Shown here in pieces: positions 20,190 to 28,775 of a stretch of 64,000 nt of DNA; the stretch's first letter is position 1; each line of letters begins with the position of its first letter. Source of the stretch: MR-S7 sp000400995 (lineage in GTDB: Bacteria > Pseudomonadota > Gammaproteobacteria > Burkholderiales > Burkholderiaceae_C); contig NZ_CP152342.1 of NCBI RefSeq assembly GCF_045291395.1, positions 4,712,001-4,776,000 of the forward strand, given 5' to 3'. Made by a program: the position numbers and the translations under genes. The notes below the pieces were generated by a model, which did no database searches, was not told the origin of the DNA, and saw only the letters and a program-made list of their open reading frames with translations.

Positions 20190-21164
20190 CTACAGCGGGC
20201 GCCGCCGCGCGAAGCGCACCACGGTCACGCCGGCGCGCGCCTGGCGCGTGGAGGGCATGACGAGCACGCAGTCGTCGTAGGGCGTGGCGACCGGTTCGCC
20301 GTCGTTGTCGCCGATCACGGTGCCGGCCTGCGGGAACACCTCCAGGCCTGTGTAGGGCGCGGCGAAACGGAAGCGCTCGCTCCTGGCGACCACCGGGCCG
20401 GTGACTTCCAGCGCCCACTGGCGCGGGGCGTCGGGCAGGCGCCAGCCGGGCAGCAGGCGGTCCAGGCCGGCGGCATCCACCGTGCCCGCGGCCTGCAGGA
20501 AGCGCAGGCACTGATCCTGGGCCACGGCGCGGCTGGCCGGGTCGCCGTGGAAGCCGCATTCGATGAGCAGCGAGCGGCTGCCGCCGGCCTCGGCGTCGGG
20601 CAGCCCGAAGCGGCCGTAGTCGCGCATGCGCGTGCCGTCCTGGTGGCCCGCGTCGATCACGATGTGCTCGGGCGCGGCCATGGCGCGCGCCAGTTCCTGG
20701 TTGCGAGGGTGCGGGCCGGTGAGCAGCAGCGGCGCGCTGGGCTCGTGCATGGAGTGCAGGTCGAGCAGCCAGTCCGCTTCGCGCACGAAGGGGCGCAGCT
20801 GCGCGGCGCGGCGGCGCTCCAGGGTGTCGGCGGCGTCCATGCGTGCGTCGCTCCACTGGCGGTTCATGTCCTGCTCGACGAAGCGCGAAGCGTCGTGGTC
20901 GGCCGCATCGAACCGGCCGAACGCGGCGAGGTTGCAGAACGCCAGCGTGAGCGTGCCCTGCGCCGGGCGCACGCCGGCTTCGAGCAGGCCCTTGAGCGCC
21001 CAGGCGCCGCACAGCTCGTTGCCGTGGACCAGCGCGGTGATCATCACGTGGCGGCCGGGCGCGCCGGAGTCGAAGCGCCACACGCCCTCGGTGCCGGTGT
21101 TGCCGGCGCGCCAGGCGCCGAGGTCGGGCGCGGGCAGCGCGAAAGTCAGGGGAGCGCTCATCAT
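20190..21164 (-). CDS. Succinylglutamate desuccinylase/aspartoacylase-family zinc hydrolase
   Basis: 324 residues of the M14-like AstE/AspA fold. These enzymes hydrolyse N-acylated amino acids. Zinc ligands are visible as H and E in LVHGNELCG and the later H in LDLHSMHEP; R in DMNRQW would bind the substrate carboxylate; E in LLIECGFHG is in the position of the general base. The ATG at 21164 overlaps the stop of the upstream binding-protein gene (ATGA), so the two are translationally coupled. No ast or other arginine-catabolism genes are nearby. I infer that the imported ligand is an N-acyl amino acid or similar amide, cleaved by this enzyme. Confidence 0.85.
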   Translation of the reverse strand: MMSAPLTFALPAPDLGAWRAGNTGTEGVWRFDSGAPGRHVMITALVHGNELCGAWALKGLLEAGVRPAQGTLTLAFCNLAAFGRFDAADHDASRFVEQDMNRQWSDARMDAADTLERRRAAQLRPFVREADWLLDLHSMHEPSAPLLLTGPHPRNQELARAMAAPEHIVIDAGHQDGTRMRDYGRFGLPDAEAGGSRSLLIECGFHGDPASRAVAQDQCLRFLQAAGTVDAAGLDRLLPGWRLPDAPRQWALEVTGPVVARSERFRFAAPYTGLEVFPQAGTVIGDNDGEPVATPYDDCVLVMPSTRQARAGVTVVRFARRRPL

Positions 21165-22153
21165 TCCTCGATCTTGGCGAATTCGACGATCTTCTTGTAC
21201 TTGGCGATCTCGGTGGCGAGGAACCGGTCCACGTCAACGCTGGTGGATGCCACGGTGGAGCCCGAGGCCTCCATCCGCTTGCGGAAGTCGGGCGACTCCA
21301 GCGTCTCGTTGAGCGCCTTCTTCAGCCGTTCGGCCACGGGCTTGGGCAGGTTGGCCGGCGCCATGAGGGCGAACCAGGTGCCGATGTCCACGTTCTTGTA
21401 CTGTGCCGATTCGGCCAGCGCCGGGATGTCGGGCGCGACGGCCGAGCGCTTGGCCTCGGTGGTGCCCAGGGCGACCACCTTGCCGCTCTTGATGTGCGGC
21501 AGGCCGCTGGAGAGCACGAACACGCCGAATTCCAGGTTGTTGCCCACCAGGTCGTTGGTGAGCGGCGCCACGCCGCGGTAGGGGATGTGCGTCATGAACA
21601 GCTTGCCCTGCTCCTTGATCATCTCGCCGGCCAGGTGCAGCGAGGTGCCCACGCCCGAGCTGCCGTAGCTGAACTTGCCGGGGTTCTTGCGCACGCGCTC
21701 GGTGAACTCGGCGAGGTTCTTCACGCCGGTGTTCGTGCCGGCCACCAGCACCAGGGGCTGGGAGGCGACGAGGCCGATGGCGGTGAAGTCCTTGATGTCG
21801 TACTTGACCTTCTGGGTCACGAGCTTGTTGATGGCGATCTCGTTGTTGGCGCCCACCAGCAGCGTGTAGCCGTCGGGTGCGCTGCTGGCCACCTTCTGCG
21901 CACCGATGGCGCCGCCCGCGCCACCGAGGTTCTCGATCACCACGGGCACGCCCAGGCGGGTGGACAGCTCCGCGCCCACGGCACGGCCCGTCAGGTCGGT
22001 GCTGCCGCCGGGCGGGTAGCCCACGACGATGGTGATGGGCTTGCTGGGGTAGGCCGGGGCCTGGGCGAAGGCGGCGGGGCTGGCGGCGGCGAGCAGCGCG
22101 GCGCCGGCCAGAAGCGTGCGGCGCAGCGGGGCGGGAGTGCGGGAAGGGTGCAT
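21161..22153 (-). CDS. Tripartite tricarboxylate transporter (TctC/Bug) family binding protein
   Basis: 330-residue periplasmic binding protein: twin-basic n-region (LRRTLLAGAALLAAAS), cleavage around AFAQ, mature start APAYPSKPITIVVGYPPGGS. The conserved VVIENLGGAGGAIGAQ and GYTLLVGANNE blocks are present. I prefer ATG 22153 because ggaga sits at the right distance; an upstream in-frame ATG at 22165 has no such site. Coupled to the downstream aspartoacylase-like gene. The LysR gene just upstream, on the same strand, is the probable regulator. Confidence 0.92.
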   Translation of the reverse strand: MHPSRTPAPLRRTLLAGAALLAAASPAAFAQAPAYPSKPITIVVGYPPGGSTDLTGRAVGAELSTRLGVPVVIENLGGAGGAIGAQKVASSAPDGYTLLVGANNEIAINKLVTQKVKYDIKDFTAIGLVASQPLVLVAGTNTGVKNLAEFTERVRKNPGKFSYGSSGVGTSLHLAGEMIKEQGKLFMTHIPYRGVAPLTNDLVGNNLEFGVFVLSSGLPHIKSGKVVALGTTEAKRSAVAPDIPALAESAQYKNVDIGTWFALMAPANLPKPVAERLKKALNETLESPDFRKRMEASGSTVASTSVDVDRFLATEIAKYKKIVEFAKIEE

Positions 22154-22277
22154 GGCGTTCTCCATGGGCAGGTCAAGGTGGGTGCCTGCATTGTGGGAGG
22201 GCCCTGCCGTGGCGTGGTGCCGAAGTAGCACGAAGCCGTGCATTATCGGCACGCAGCCTACGGGTTTGTGCGGGGGC

Positions 22278-23171
22278 TTACTTGCGCGCCAGCGTGGCCC
22301 ACAGCGCCTCGGCCCAGGGCGAGAGCCGGCGCTTGGGCCGGTACATGCGCACGTCGAAGCGCACCTCCATGCGCCGGTCGCCCGCGGGGGCCAGCCGGCC
22401 GCTCTGGCAGTCGGCGTGCACCATGGACCAGGGCAGCCAGGCCACGCCCAGGCCGCGCAGCACGTATTCGTACTGGGCGTCGGCCGAGTCGCACTCCACC
22501 ACGCGCACCAGGCGCGGCGCCAGCGGGTCGTGCGCCAGGTGGTCCTCCACCAGCCGGCCGAGCGCCAGCGTGTGCGAGTAGGCGAGGTAGGGCACCGTGT
22601 CCGTGCCGCCGAAGTGGTGCAGCGGCGCGCCGCCGGCGCGGGCGCGCGCCACGGGCACCAGGCGGTCGGAGGCGGGCGTGAGGTGGGTGAACTGCCGCGC
22701 GTCCAGGCGCACGGCCAGCGATGTGTGGTGGTAGGCCAGGGTGAAGTCGGCCTCGCCGCGCTCGATCATCGCCACCGACTCGGCCAGAGCGCAGGTGCGC
22801 ACGCGCAGTTCGCCCCCCTCCAGCAGGGGCTGGATGCGGGCCAGCCAGTCGGCCACCACCGTGCGTGCCAGGGTGCGGCCGGTGGCCAGGGTGACGGTGC
22901 GCGCCTGCCGCCCGGCGATGGCGTGCATCTCCTCGTGCGAATGGGCCAGGCCCTGCGCCATCTGCTGCGCGGTCTCCAGGAAGGCCTGGCCCGCGGGCGT
23001 GAGCCGCACGGGGCCGCCGCCCTGCTCGGTGAGCGGCGTGCCGGCCCAGGCCTCCAGCGCGCGGATGCGCCGGCCGAACGCGGGGTGGGTCACGTGGCGC
23101 AGCTCGGCCGCGCGGGTGAAGCTGCGCTCTTGGGCGAGCGCGATGAAGTCCTCCAGCCACTTGAGCTGCAT
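22278..23171 (-). CDS. LysR-family transcriptional regulator
   Basis: 297 residues. HTH at the start (WLEDFIALAQERSFTRAAEL, then RHVTHPAFGRRIRALEAWAG) resembles the HypT/YjiE branch, whose members often have this ALE-W-G pattern. The effector domain has Cys residues at RTCALAE and VVECDSAD. It starts 15 bp after the pyrF stop, with the binding-protein/aspartoacylase pair 124 bp downstream on the same strand, so it may be read from the pyrF transcript and regulate the next operon. Confidence 0.88.
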   Translation of the reverse strand: MQLKWLEDFIALAQERSFTRAAELRHVTHPAFGRRIRALEAWAGTPLTEQGGGPVRLTPAGQAFLETAQQMAQGLAHSHEEMHAIAGRQARTVTLATGRTLARTVVADWLARIQPLLEGGELRVRTCALAESVAMIERGEADFTLAYHHTSLAVRLDARQFTHLTPASDRLVPVARARAGGAPLHHFGGTDTVPYLAYSHTLALGRLVEDHLAHDPLAPRLVRVVECDSADAQYEYVLRGLGVAWLPWSMVHADCQSGRLAPAGDRRMEVRFDVRMYRPKRRLSPWAEALWATLARK

Positions 23172-23186
23172 GGCCGGAGGCGGGGG

Positions 23187-24011
23187 CTAGCCGCGCGCGG
23201 CGTTGAGCGCGGCGCGCGTCGCCTGGGCGGCGCTGCGCGCGGCGGCGGCGAAGTCGGCGTCGCCCGAGGCGTAGAGCACGGCGCGGGACGAGTTGACGAT
23301 GATCGGGCCGTCCTCGCGCAGCCCCGCGCGCACGGTGGCCGCGGCGTCGCCGCCCTGCGCGCCCACGCCGGGGATCAGCAGCGGCAGCGTGGGCGCCAGG
23401 GCGCGCACGCGCTCGATCTCGGCCGGGTAGGTGGCGCCCACCACCAGGCCGAGCTGGCCGTTCTTGTTCCACGGGCCCTGGGCCAGGCTCGCCACGTGCT
23501 CGTAGAGCAGCGGCTGGCCTTCCACGCTGGCCAGGCGCTGGGCCTGCAGGTCGTCGCCGCCGGGGTTGGAGGTGCGGCACAGCAGGAAGGCGCCCTTGCC
23601 GTGGTACTCCAGGTAGGGCGCGATGGAGTCGAAGCCCATGAAGGGCGAGAGCGTCACGGCGTCGGCACCGTAGCGCTCAAAGGCCTCGCGCGCGTACTGC
23701 TCGGCGGTGGAACCGATGTCGCCGCGCTTGGCGTCCAGGATCACGGGCACGTGGGGCGCGTTGCAGCGCATGTGCTGCATCAGGCGTTCGAGCTGGTCTT
23801 CGGCGCGGTGCGCGGCGAAGTAGGCGATCTGCGGCTTGAAGGCGCAGACCAAGTCGCACGTGGCGTCCACGATGGCGGCGCAGAAGTCGTAGATGCGGTG
23901 CGCGTCGCCGCGCAGGCCCTCGGGAAAGCGCGTGGGTTCGGGGTCCAGGCCCACGCACAGCAGGGAGTCGTTGCGCGTGGTGGCGTCGCGCAGCATGTCG
24001 AGGAAGGTCAT
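23187..24011 (-). CDS. pyrF: Orotidine 5'-phosphate decarboxylase
   Basis: Last step of UMP synthesis: decarboxylates OMP. 274 residues, the longer type-2 form usual in Burkholderiales. The catalytic DxKxxD is LDAKRGDIG; other family blocks are [16 protein letters not shown], and GVGAQGGD with NSSRAVLYA for phosphate binding. ATG 24011 lies 62 bp from the divergent EamA gene. Confidence 0.97.
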   Translation of the reverse strand: MTFLDMLRDATTRNDSLLCVGLDPEPTRFPEGLRGDAHRIYDFCAAIVDATCDLVCAFKPQIAYFAAHRAEDQLERLMQHMRCNAPHVPVILDAKRGDIGSTAEQYAREAFERYGADAVTLSPFMGFDSIAPYLEYHGKGAFLLCRTSNPGGDDLQAQRLASVEGQPLLYEHVASLAQGPWNKNGQLGLVVGATYPAEIERVRALAPTLPLLIPGVGAQGGDAAATVRAGLREDGPIIVNSSRAVLYASGDADFAAAARSAAQATRAALNAARG

Positions 24012-24073
24012 AGGGCGGGGATTTTAGGTGGCCGGCCAGCGCGGGCGGTGGCCGGGCGGCACAATCGCGGCCC

Positions 24074-24976
24074 ATGCCCGTCTTCTCCCGCCGCCAGCTC
24101 GTCGTCCTCGTGCTCCTGACCCTGGTGTGGGGCTTCAACTGGCCGGTGATGAAGATGGGCGTGTCGCATTTCCCGCCGCTCACCTTCCGCATGAGTTCGC
24201 TGTGGATGGGCCTGCCCATCCTGGCGCTGGTGATGTGGCAGCAGAAGGCGCCCTTCGCCATTGCGCGCGCCCACTGGGGGCGGGTGGTGCTGCTCACGCT
24301 CACGAACATGGTGCTGTGGCACGTGCTGATGATCGTGGCGATCCCGCTGCTGTCCAGCGGCCGCGCGGCCATCCTGGGCTACACCATGCCGATCTTCTCG
24401 GCCGTAATCGGCGCGCTGTGCTTCGGCGACCGGCTGGCCGGCCGCGCCTGGGGCGGCGTGGCGGCCGCAGCGCTCGGCGTGGTGCTGCTGCTGTGGCACG
24501 AGGTGGGCGCGCTGGGCAGCCGGCCCGTGGGCATGGTGCTGATCCTGGTCTCGGCCGCGAGCTGGGCCATGGGCACGCAATTGATGCGCCGGCTGCACGT
24601 GCCGGTGCCGCTGCTCACGCTGTCGTTCTGGATGGTGGCGCTGACCTGTGCGGTGCTCACCGTGCTGGCCGTCACGTTCGAGCGGTCCCAGTGGCGTGCT
24701 CCCGACGCGCAGGCCTGGACGGCCATCCTCTACAACGGCCTGCTGGTGCTGGGCTTCGCGCAGACGGCGTGGTTCTTCCTGGTGCGCACGCTGCCGCCGG
24801 TGGCCTCCACGCTCAGCGTGATGATGATCCCGGTGATCGGCGTGTTCAGCGGCGCGCTCTGGCTGGGCGAGGTCCTGCACTGGCAGGACTGGACGGCCGT
24901 GGGGCTGATGGTGGTGGCCATCGCGTCGGTGCTGTGGCCATCACGTTCATCAGTCAAAACGGCCTCTGGCGCTTGA
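24074..24976 (+). CDS. EamA/DMT-family membrane transporter
   Basis: 300 residues with about ten transmembrane helices in two EamA repeats (first WGFNWPVMKMGVSHFPPLTF, second starting near SAASWAMGTQLMRRL). Drug/metabolite exporters of this type remove metabolites or amino acids; the substrate is unknown. The last eight residues (SVKTASGA) and the stop codon are supplied by a copy of the dispersed repeat, which has evidently replaced the original end. Confidence 0.88.
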   Translation: MPVFSRRQLVVLVLLTLVWGFNWPVMKMGVSHFPPLTFRMSSLWMGLPILALVMWQQKAPFAIARAHWGRVVLLTLTNMVLWHVLMIVAIPLLSSGRAAILGYTMPIFSAVIGALCFGDRLAGRAWGGVAAAALGVVLLLWHEVGALGSRPVGMVLILVSAASWAMGTQLMRRLHVPVPLLTLSFWMVALTCAVLTVLAVTFERSQWRAPDAQAWTAILYNGLLVLGFAQTAWFFLVRTLPPVASTLSVMMIPVIGVFSGALWLGEVLHWQDWTAVGLMVVAIASVLWPSRSSVKTASGA

Positions 24977-25012
24977 TGGGTAAGCGCTAACAGCTCACTT
25001 TTAAATAGCAAA
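24951..25012. repeat. Dispersed repeat, copy 5, overlapping a gene end
   Basis: gtcaaaacggcctctggcgc, then ttgatgggtaagcgctaaca. It forms the 3' end of the EamA gene and the space before the convergent lipoprotein operon. Confidence 0.7.
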
Positions 25013-25058
25013 AGAAAGGCCGCCGGTATACGGCGGCCTGAGCAGGAGGAGTCGTGCT

Positions 25059-25613
25059 TCAGCGAGAGACCAGCAGGCGGCGCACGTCGCGGTCGTTGGG
25101 CAGCGCGTAGTCGTGGCCGCGGATGATGCGGCTGTCTTCCGTGCGCACGAGCTTGAGGCTCACGTAGGTGTAGTCCGCCGCAGGCGAGAACGTGCCCACG
25201 AGCACCATGGAAGCGTTGTGGTGGCGAGCGATGTCCTTGACCTCGCGCGAGAGCAGTAATTCGCCTGCGCCTTCCTTCACGAAGACATCGCCACGCAGCT
25301 TGATCTCTTTCACGTCGAAGCCGGTGGCGGCCATGGCGTTGGCGTATTGCTCCGACAGCGTACGCCCCAGCGGTGCCGAGCGGCTCAGGTCATTCACGTC
25401 CACCACGGTGGCTACGAGCACCGGGCCAGGGCCCGTGGCGGCCGTGTCGAGGCTTGCCACGAGGCGGCCTACTGCTTCGCGGCTGCTCTGCAGCAGCGGG
25501 GCGTTGATCGCCTCCTTGTAGCTCGGCTCCGCGCGCAATGGGGGAGCTTTTTGAGCGCAGCCGGCCAGCAGGAGGGCCGAGGAGGCCAGGGTCAATAGAA
25601 ATGCGCGCTTCAT
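25059..25613 (-). CDS. FlgO-family outer-membrane lipoprotein
   Basis: 184 residues: lipoprotein signal with lipobox LLAGC, then a FlgO-type domain (VATVVDVNDLSRSAPLGRTL, ending in EVKDIARHHNASMVLVGTFS). In Vibrio, FlgO is an outer-membrane protein needed for flagellar stability, but many FlgO-domain proteins sit outside flagellar loci, as here. The gene overlaps the upstream lipoprotein gene by 4 bp and ends in a two-gene operon with no flagellar neighbours. Confidence 0.82.
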   Translation of the reverse strand: MKRAFLLTLASSALLLAGCAQKAPPLRAEPSYKEAINAPLLQSSREAVGRLVASLDTAATGPGPVLVATVVDVNDLSRSAPLGRTLSEQYANAMAATGFDVKEIKLRGDVFVKEGAGELLLSREVKDIARHHNASMVLVGTFSPAADYTYVSLKLVRTEDSRIIRGHDYALPNDRDVRRLLVSR

Positions 25614-26296
25614 TGCGACACCACCTTCATGTTGACGGCGCGGTAGTGCGAGGGGCGCAGGAACAGCGGCGTGTCGGCGTTTTCGAGGTAGTACACATCG
25701 GTTGTGCGCGACAGGTACTGGCCGCCACGCGAAACGGTGGTGGTCAGGACCAGTTCGGTGTTCGTCGGCCCGCCGGAGTTGATGCTGCTTGCGTAATCGG
25801 CCGCTGCCGTGAGGCCCAGTGCGGCCAGCAGCTGCGTGTCGACATGCTCATGGCGCAGGCCGTAGGCGGCCATGATGCCGGCTGCGAGCATGGTGTACTG
25901 GCCTGGAATGAAGTGCGGACGGTCGCTGTTGTGGCGGACCACCTGGGCGTGGTAGGTCACATCCAGGCCCGCGCCGGGCTGCTGGTGGACGGTGGCGCCG
26001 CTTTGCACGAATTCAGTGATGAGGAAATCACGGAATGCGAGATCGAATGCGGTCGGGTTCGGAGGAGGCGCGACATGCATGGGGGTGCCAGCGCCATAAC
26101 CCGCCTTTTCCAGGGCCGAGCGGGTCTGGGCCGCAACGTCGCGCGATACCAGCTCCCAGTGGCCGGCCGACCGCACCTTGTACTGAGATGTCAGTTCGAA
26201 ATTCTTGGCCAATGGAATCGGCGCGTTGCTGCAACCTGCCAGCAGGCACATGGTGCCTGCGGTGACGGTCCACCCGAGAGTCTTGATGAAAGACAT
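25610..26296 (-). CDS. Lipoprotein of unknown function, partner of the FlgO-family protein
   Basis: 228 residues with lipobox LLAGC (Cys22). The mature part has a long amphipathic stretch and a Gly/Ala-rich segment (LAAGIMAAYGLRHEHVDTQL) that could insert in or lie on a membrane. The C-terminal half has the alternating pattern of a beta sandwich (TNTELVLTTTVSRGGQYLSR). I do not recognise a family. Strong ribosome site ggaggga upstream of ATG 26296. First gene of a two-lipoprotein operon with 4-bp overlap, probably controlled through the palindromic leader at 26308-26352. Confidence 0.75.
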   Translation of the reverse strand: MSFIKTLGWTVTAGTMCLLAGCSNAPIPLAKNFELTSQYKVRSAGHWELVSRDVAAQTRSALEKAGYGAGTPMHVAPPPNPTAFDLAFRDFLITEFVQSGATVHQQPGAGLDVTYHAQVVRHNSDRPHFIPGQYTMLAAGIMAAYGLRHEHVDTQLLAALGLTAAADYASSINSGGPTNTELVLTTTVSRGGQYLSRTTDVYYLENADTPLFLRPSHYRAVNMKVVSQ

Positions 26297-26307
26297 GGCT
26301 CCCTCCT

Positions 26308-26352
26308 TCTCACAAAAGACAAATGTGAGATACGAATGTTGCGTATCTCACA
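26308..26352 (-). promoter_or_regulatory. Palindromic operator-like region upstream of the lipoprotein operon
   Basis: Three copies of the heptamer tctcaca/tgtgaga in alternating orientation, at 26308-26314, 26324-26330 and 26346-26352. The last two belong to a perfect 11-bp inverted repeat (tgtgagatacg/cgtatctcaca, 26324-26334 and 26342-26352, 7-base spacer). It lies 12-56 bases before the start codon, overlapping the likely promoter or leader. It could bind a repressor as DNA or fold as RNA. No regulator gene is adjacent. Confidence 0.5.
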
Positions 26353-26441
26353 CGTTTGCGCACGATTCTGAGCGGAGCCCTCGCCAAAAACAAGAGAAAT
26401 GTCGTTTTTTGGCGCGCCCGACCCTGAGTGCTGTTGTTTTG

Positions 26442-27635
26442 TCAGGACGCCGCGCGCTTTTCCAGGATCTCGAAGGCCGGCAGCTTTTTGCCTTCCAGCA
26501 CCTCCAGGAAAGCGCCGCCGCCCGTGGAGATGTAGCCCACGTTTTTCTCGATGCCGTACTTGGCGATGGCCGCCAGCGTGTCGCCGCCGCCCGCGATGCT
26601 GAAGGCGCTGGACTCGGCGATGGCCTGGGCGATCGCCTTGGTGCCGCCCGCGAAGGCGTCGAACTCGAACACGCCCACGGGGCCGTTCCAGACGATGGTG
26701 CCGGCCTGCTTCAGCTGCGCGGCCAGGCGCGCGGCGGTCTCGGGGCCGATGTCGAGGATCAGGTCGTCCTCGGCCACGTCGGCGGCCTGCTTCACGGTGG
26801 CGGGCGCATCAGCCGCGAAGGTCTTGGCGACCACCACGTCAGTGGGGATCGGCACCTCGGCGCCGCGCGCCTTCATGGCCTCGATCACGGCCTTGGCCTC
26901 GCCCACCAGATCGGGCTCGGCCAGCGACTTGCCGATGGGCAGGCCCGCGGCCAGCATGAAGGTGTTGGCGATGCCGCCGCCCACCACCAGCCCGTCCACG
27001 TTCTTCGACAGGCTCTGCAGGATGGTGAGCTTGGTCGATACCTTGCTGCCCGCCACGATGGCGACCAGCGGGCGCTTCGGATTGGCCAGGGCCTGGGTGA
27101 TGGCGTCGATCTCGGCGGCCAGCAGCGGGCCGGCGCAGGCTTGCCTTGCGTATTCGGCGATGCCGTAGGTCGTGCCCTCGGCGCGGTGGGCCGTGCCGAA
27201 GGCGTCGTTCACGTAAATGTCGCACAGGGCGGCCATCTTCTGCGCCAGTTCGGGGCTGTTCTTCTTCTCGCCTTTGTTCACGCGGCAGTTCTCCAGCAGC
27301 ACCACCTGGCCGGGCTGCACCTGCACGCCGTCCACCCAGTCGGCGACCAGGGGCACGTCGCGGCCCAGCAGCTCCGACAGGCGCCGGGCCACGGGAGCGA
27401 GCGAATCGGCGGGCTTGAATTCGCCTTCGGTGGGGCGGCCCAGGTGGCTTGTCACCATGACGGCGGCGCCGGCGTCCAGCGCCATGCGGATGCAGGGCAC
27501 GGATGCGCGGATGCGCGTGTCCTCGGTGATGCGGCCGGCATCGTCCTGCGGCACGTTGAGGTCGGCGCGGATGAACACGCGCTGGCCCTGGGCCTTGCCC
27601 TGGGCGCAGAGGTCGGAGAAGCGAAGAATGTGCAT
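26442..27635 (-). CDS. pgk: Phosphoglycerate kinase
   Basis: Glycolytic/gluconeogenic enzyme transferring phosphate between 1,3-bisphosphoglycerate and ADP. 397 residues from ATG 27635 (MHILRFSDL). Family blocks: [76 protein letters not shown], and the nucleotide-binding [12 protein letters not shown]. An upstream in-frame start at 27674 adds residues the family lacks. Single gene between azlD and the lipoprotein operon. Confidence 0.97.
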   Translation of the reverse strand: MHILRFSDLCAQGKAQGQRVFIRADLNVPQDDAGRITEDTRIRASVPCIRMALDAGAAVMVTSHLGRPTEGEFKPADSLAPVARRLSELLGRDVPLVADWVDGVQVQPGQVVLLENCRVNKGEKKNSPELAQKMAALCDIYVNDAFGTAHRAEGTTYGIAEYARQACAGPLLAAEIDAITQALANPKRPLVAIVAGSKVSTKLTILQSLSKNVDGLVVGGGIANTFMLAAGLPIGKSLAEPDLVGEAKAVIEAMKARGAEVPIPTDVVVAKTFAADAPATVKQAADVAEDDLILDIGPETAARLAAQLKQAGTIVWNGPVGVFEFDAFAGGTKAIAQAIAESSAFSIAGGGDTLAAIAKYGIEKNVGYISTGGGAFLEVLEGKKLPAFEILEKRAAS

Positions 27636-27693
27636 GGCTGTCTGGGCGTAGGAGTGCTGGAAATCGCGCCGCATTGTAGGCGGCGCACCCCGC

Positions 27694-28029
27694 TCACCAG
27701 CCCAGGCCGATGTGCAGGGGCAGGTACACCGCCATGCCCACGACGATGGTCCCCAGGATGCCCCGGCGCCAGAAGTAGTAGCCGGCGGCGCAGGCCACGG
27801 CGGGGATGCGCGCGTCGGCCAGCGTCTGGATCAGCGCGCCCTGGCTCATGAGCAGCTCCGGCGCGATCACGGCCGCCAGGGCAGCCAGCGGCGCGTATTT
27901 GAGGCCCCGGCGCAGCCAGTCGGGCATGGGCAGGTCGCGCTCGGGAATCATGAAGAACGCCCGCGTGAGCACGGTGAGCACCGCCAGGCCCAGGATGGCG
28001 GCGGCAGGGTAGAGCCAGTCCCAGCTCAC
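27694..28029 (-). CDS. azlD: Branched-chain amino-acid exporter small subunit AzlD
   Basis: 111 residues with four predicted helices and the AzlD signature region ([20 protein letters not shown], then [18 protein letters not shown]). AzlC and AzlD together export branched-chain amino acids in other bacteria. GTG 28029 overlaps the azlC stop by 4 bp (GTGA). Last gene of the def operon. Confidence 0.9.
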   Translation of the reverse strand: MSWDWLYPAAAILGLAVLTVLTRAFFMIPERDLPMPDWLRRGLKYAPLAALAAVIAPELLMSQGALIQTLADARIPAVACAAGYYFWRRGILGTIVVGMAVYLPLHIGLGW

Positions 28030-28775
28030 GCGCCGCCTCCCGGCGTGTGCGCGCGGGCGCGGCGCAGCGAGCGCTCGGCGGCCTCGGCCAGCAGTCCCGC
28101 CGCCACGGCCGCGGCGATGGCCACCAGGATGTTGAGCTTGAGCGGCAGCGCGAAGGTGGCGATGGCCGCCGTGGCGGCCACCAGGGTGGAGAGCCAGGTG
28201 GCACGGTCCGACAGCATGGACAGCAGGATGCCCAGCAGCGCCAGCACGCCCGCGAAGCCCAGGCCCCACGAGAGCGGGATCACGTTGGCCAGCAGGATGC
28301 CGATGATGGAGGGCAGCTGCCACGCCAGCCAGTTGGACGACGCCGCGCCCCAGAAATAGGGCAGCTGCTCGGGCTGCGATTCCAGCTTGGGGAAGCGCTT
28401 CATGAAGCCCACGAAGATCACGTCGCCGCTGAAGTAGCCCAGCGCCAGCCGCTGCTTGCGCGGCAGGTAGGCGAAATAGCTGCGCCACATGCTGCTGAAG
28501 ATCACGAAGCGCAGGTTCACGCAGGCGGCCGTGAGCCAGATCACCCACAGCGGAGCGCCCGCCGCCATGAGCGGCAGCACGGCCAGTTGCGCGCTGCCGG
28601 CATACACCACCAGTGACATGAAGATGGCCAGGGGCGCGGACAGGCCGGTCTTGACCATGGCCACGCCCGTGACCAGGCCCCAGGCGGCGATGCCCAGGCT
28701 GGTGCCCAGCATGTCGCCCACGCCCGTGCGGAACCACGGGTCGCGCAGCCAGCCGCGCAGCGTGTGCAGGTTCAT
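28026..28775 (-). CDS. azlC: Branched-chain amino-acid exporter large subunit AzlC
   Basis: 249 residues. AzlC blocks: [55 protein letters not shown] and [11 protein letters not shown]. The ATG overlaps the fmt stop (ATGA) and the stop overlaps azlD. Placement in a translation-initiation operon is unusual functionally, though the overlaps show it is co-translated with fmt. Confidence 0.92.
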   Translation of the reverse strand: MNLHTLRGWLRDPWFRTGVGDMLGTSLGIAAWGLVTGVAMVKTGLSAPLAIFMSLVVYAGSAQLAVLPLMAAGAPLWVIWLTAACVNLRFVIFSSMWRSYFAYLPRKQRLALGYFSGDVIFVGFMKRFPKLESQPEQLPYFWGAASSNWLAWQLPSIIGILLANVIPLSWGLGFAGVLALLGILLSMLSDRATWLSTLVAATAAIATFALPLKLNILVAIAAAVAAGLLAEAAERSLRRARAHTPGGGA

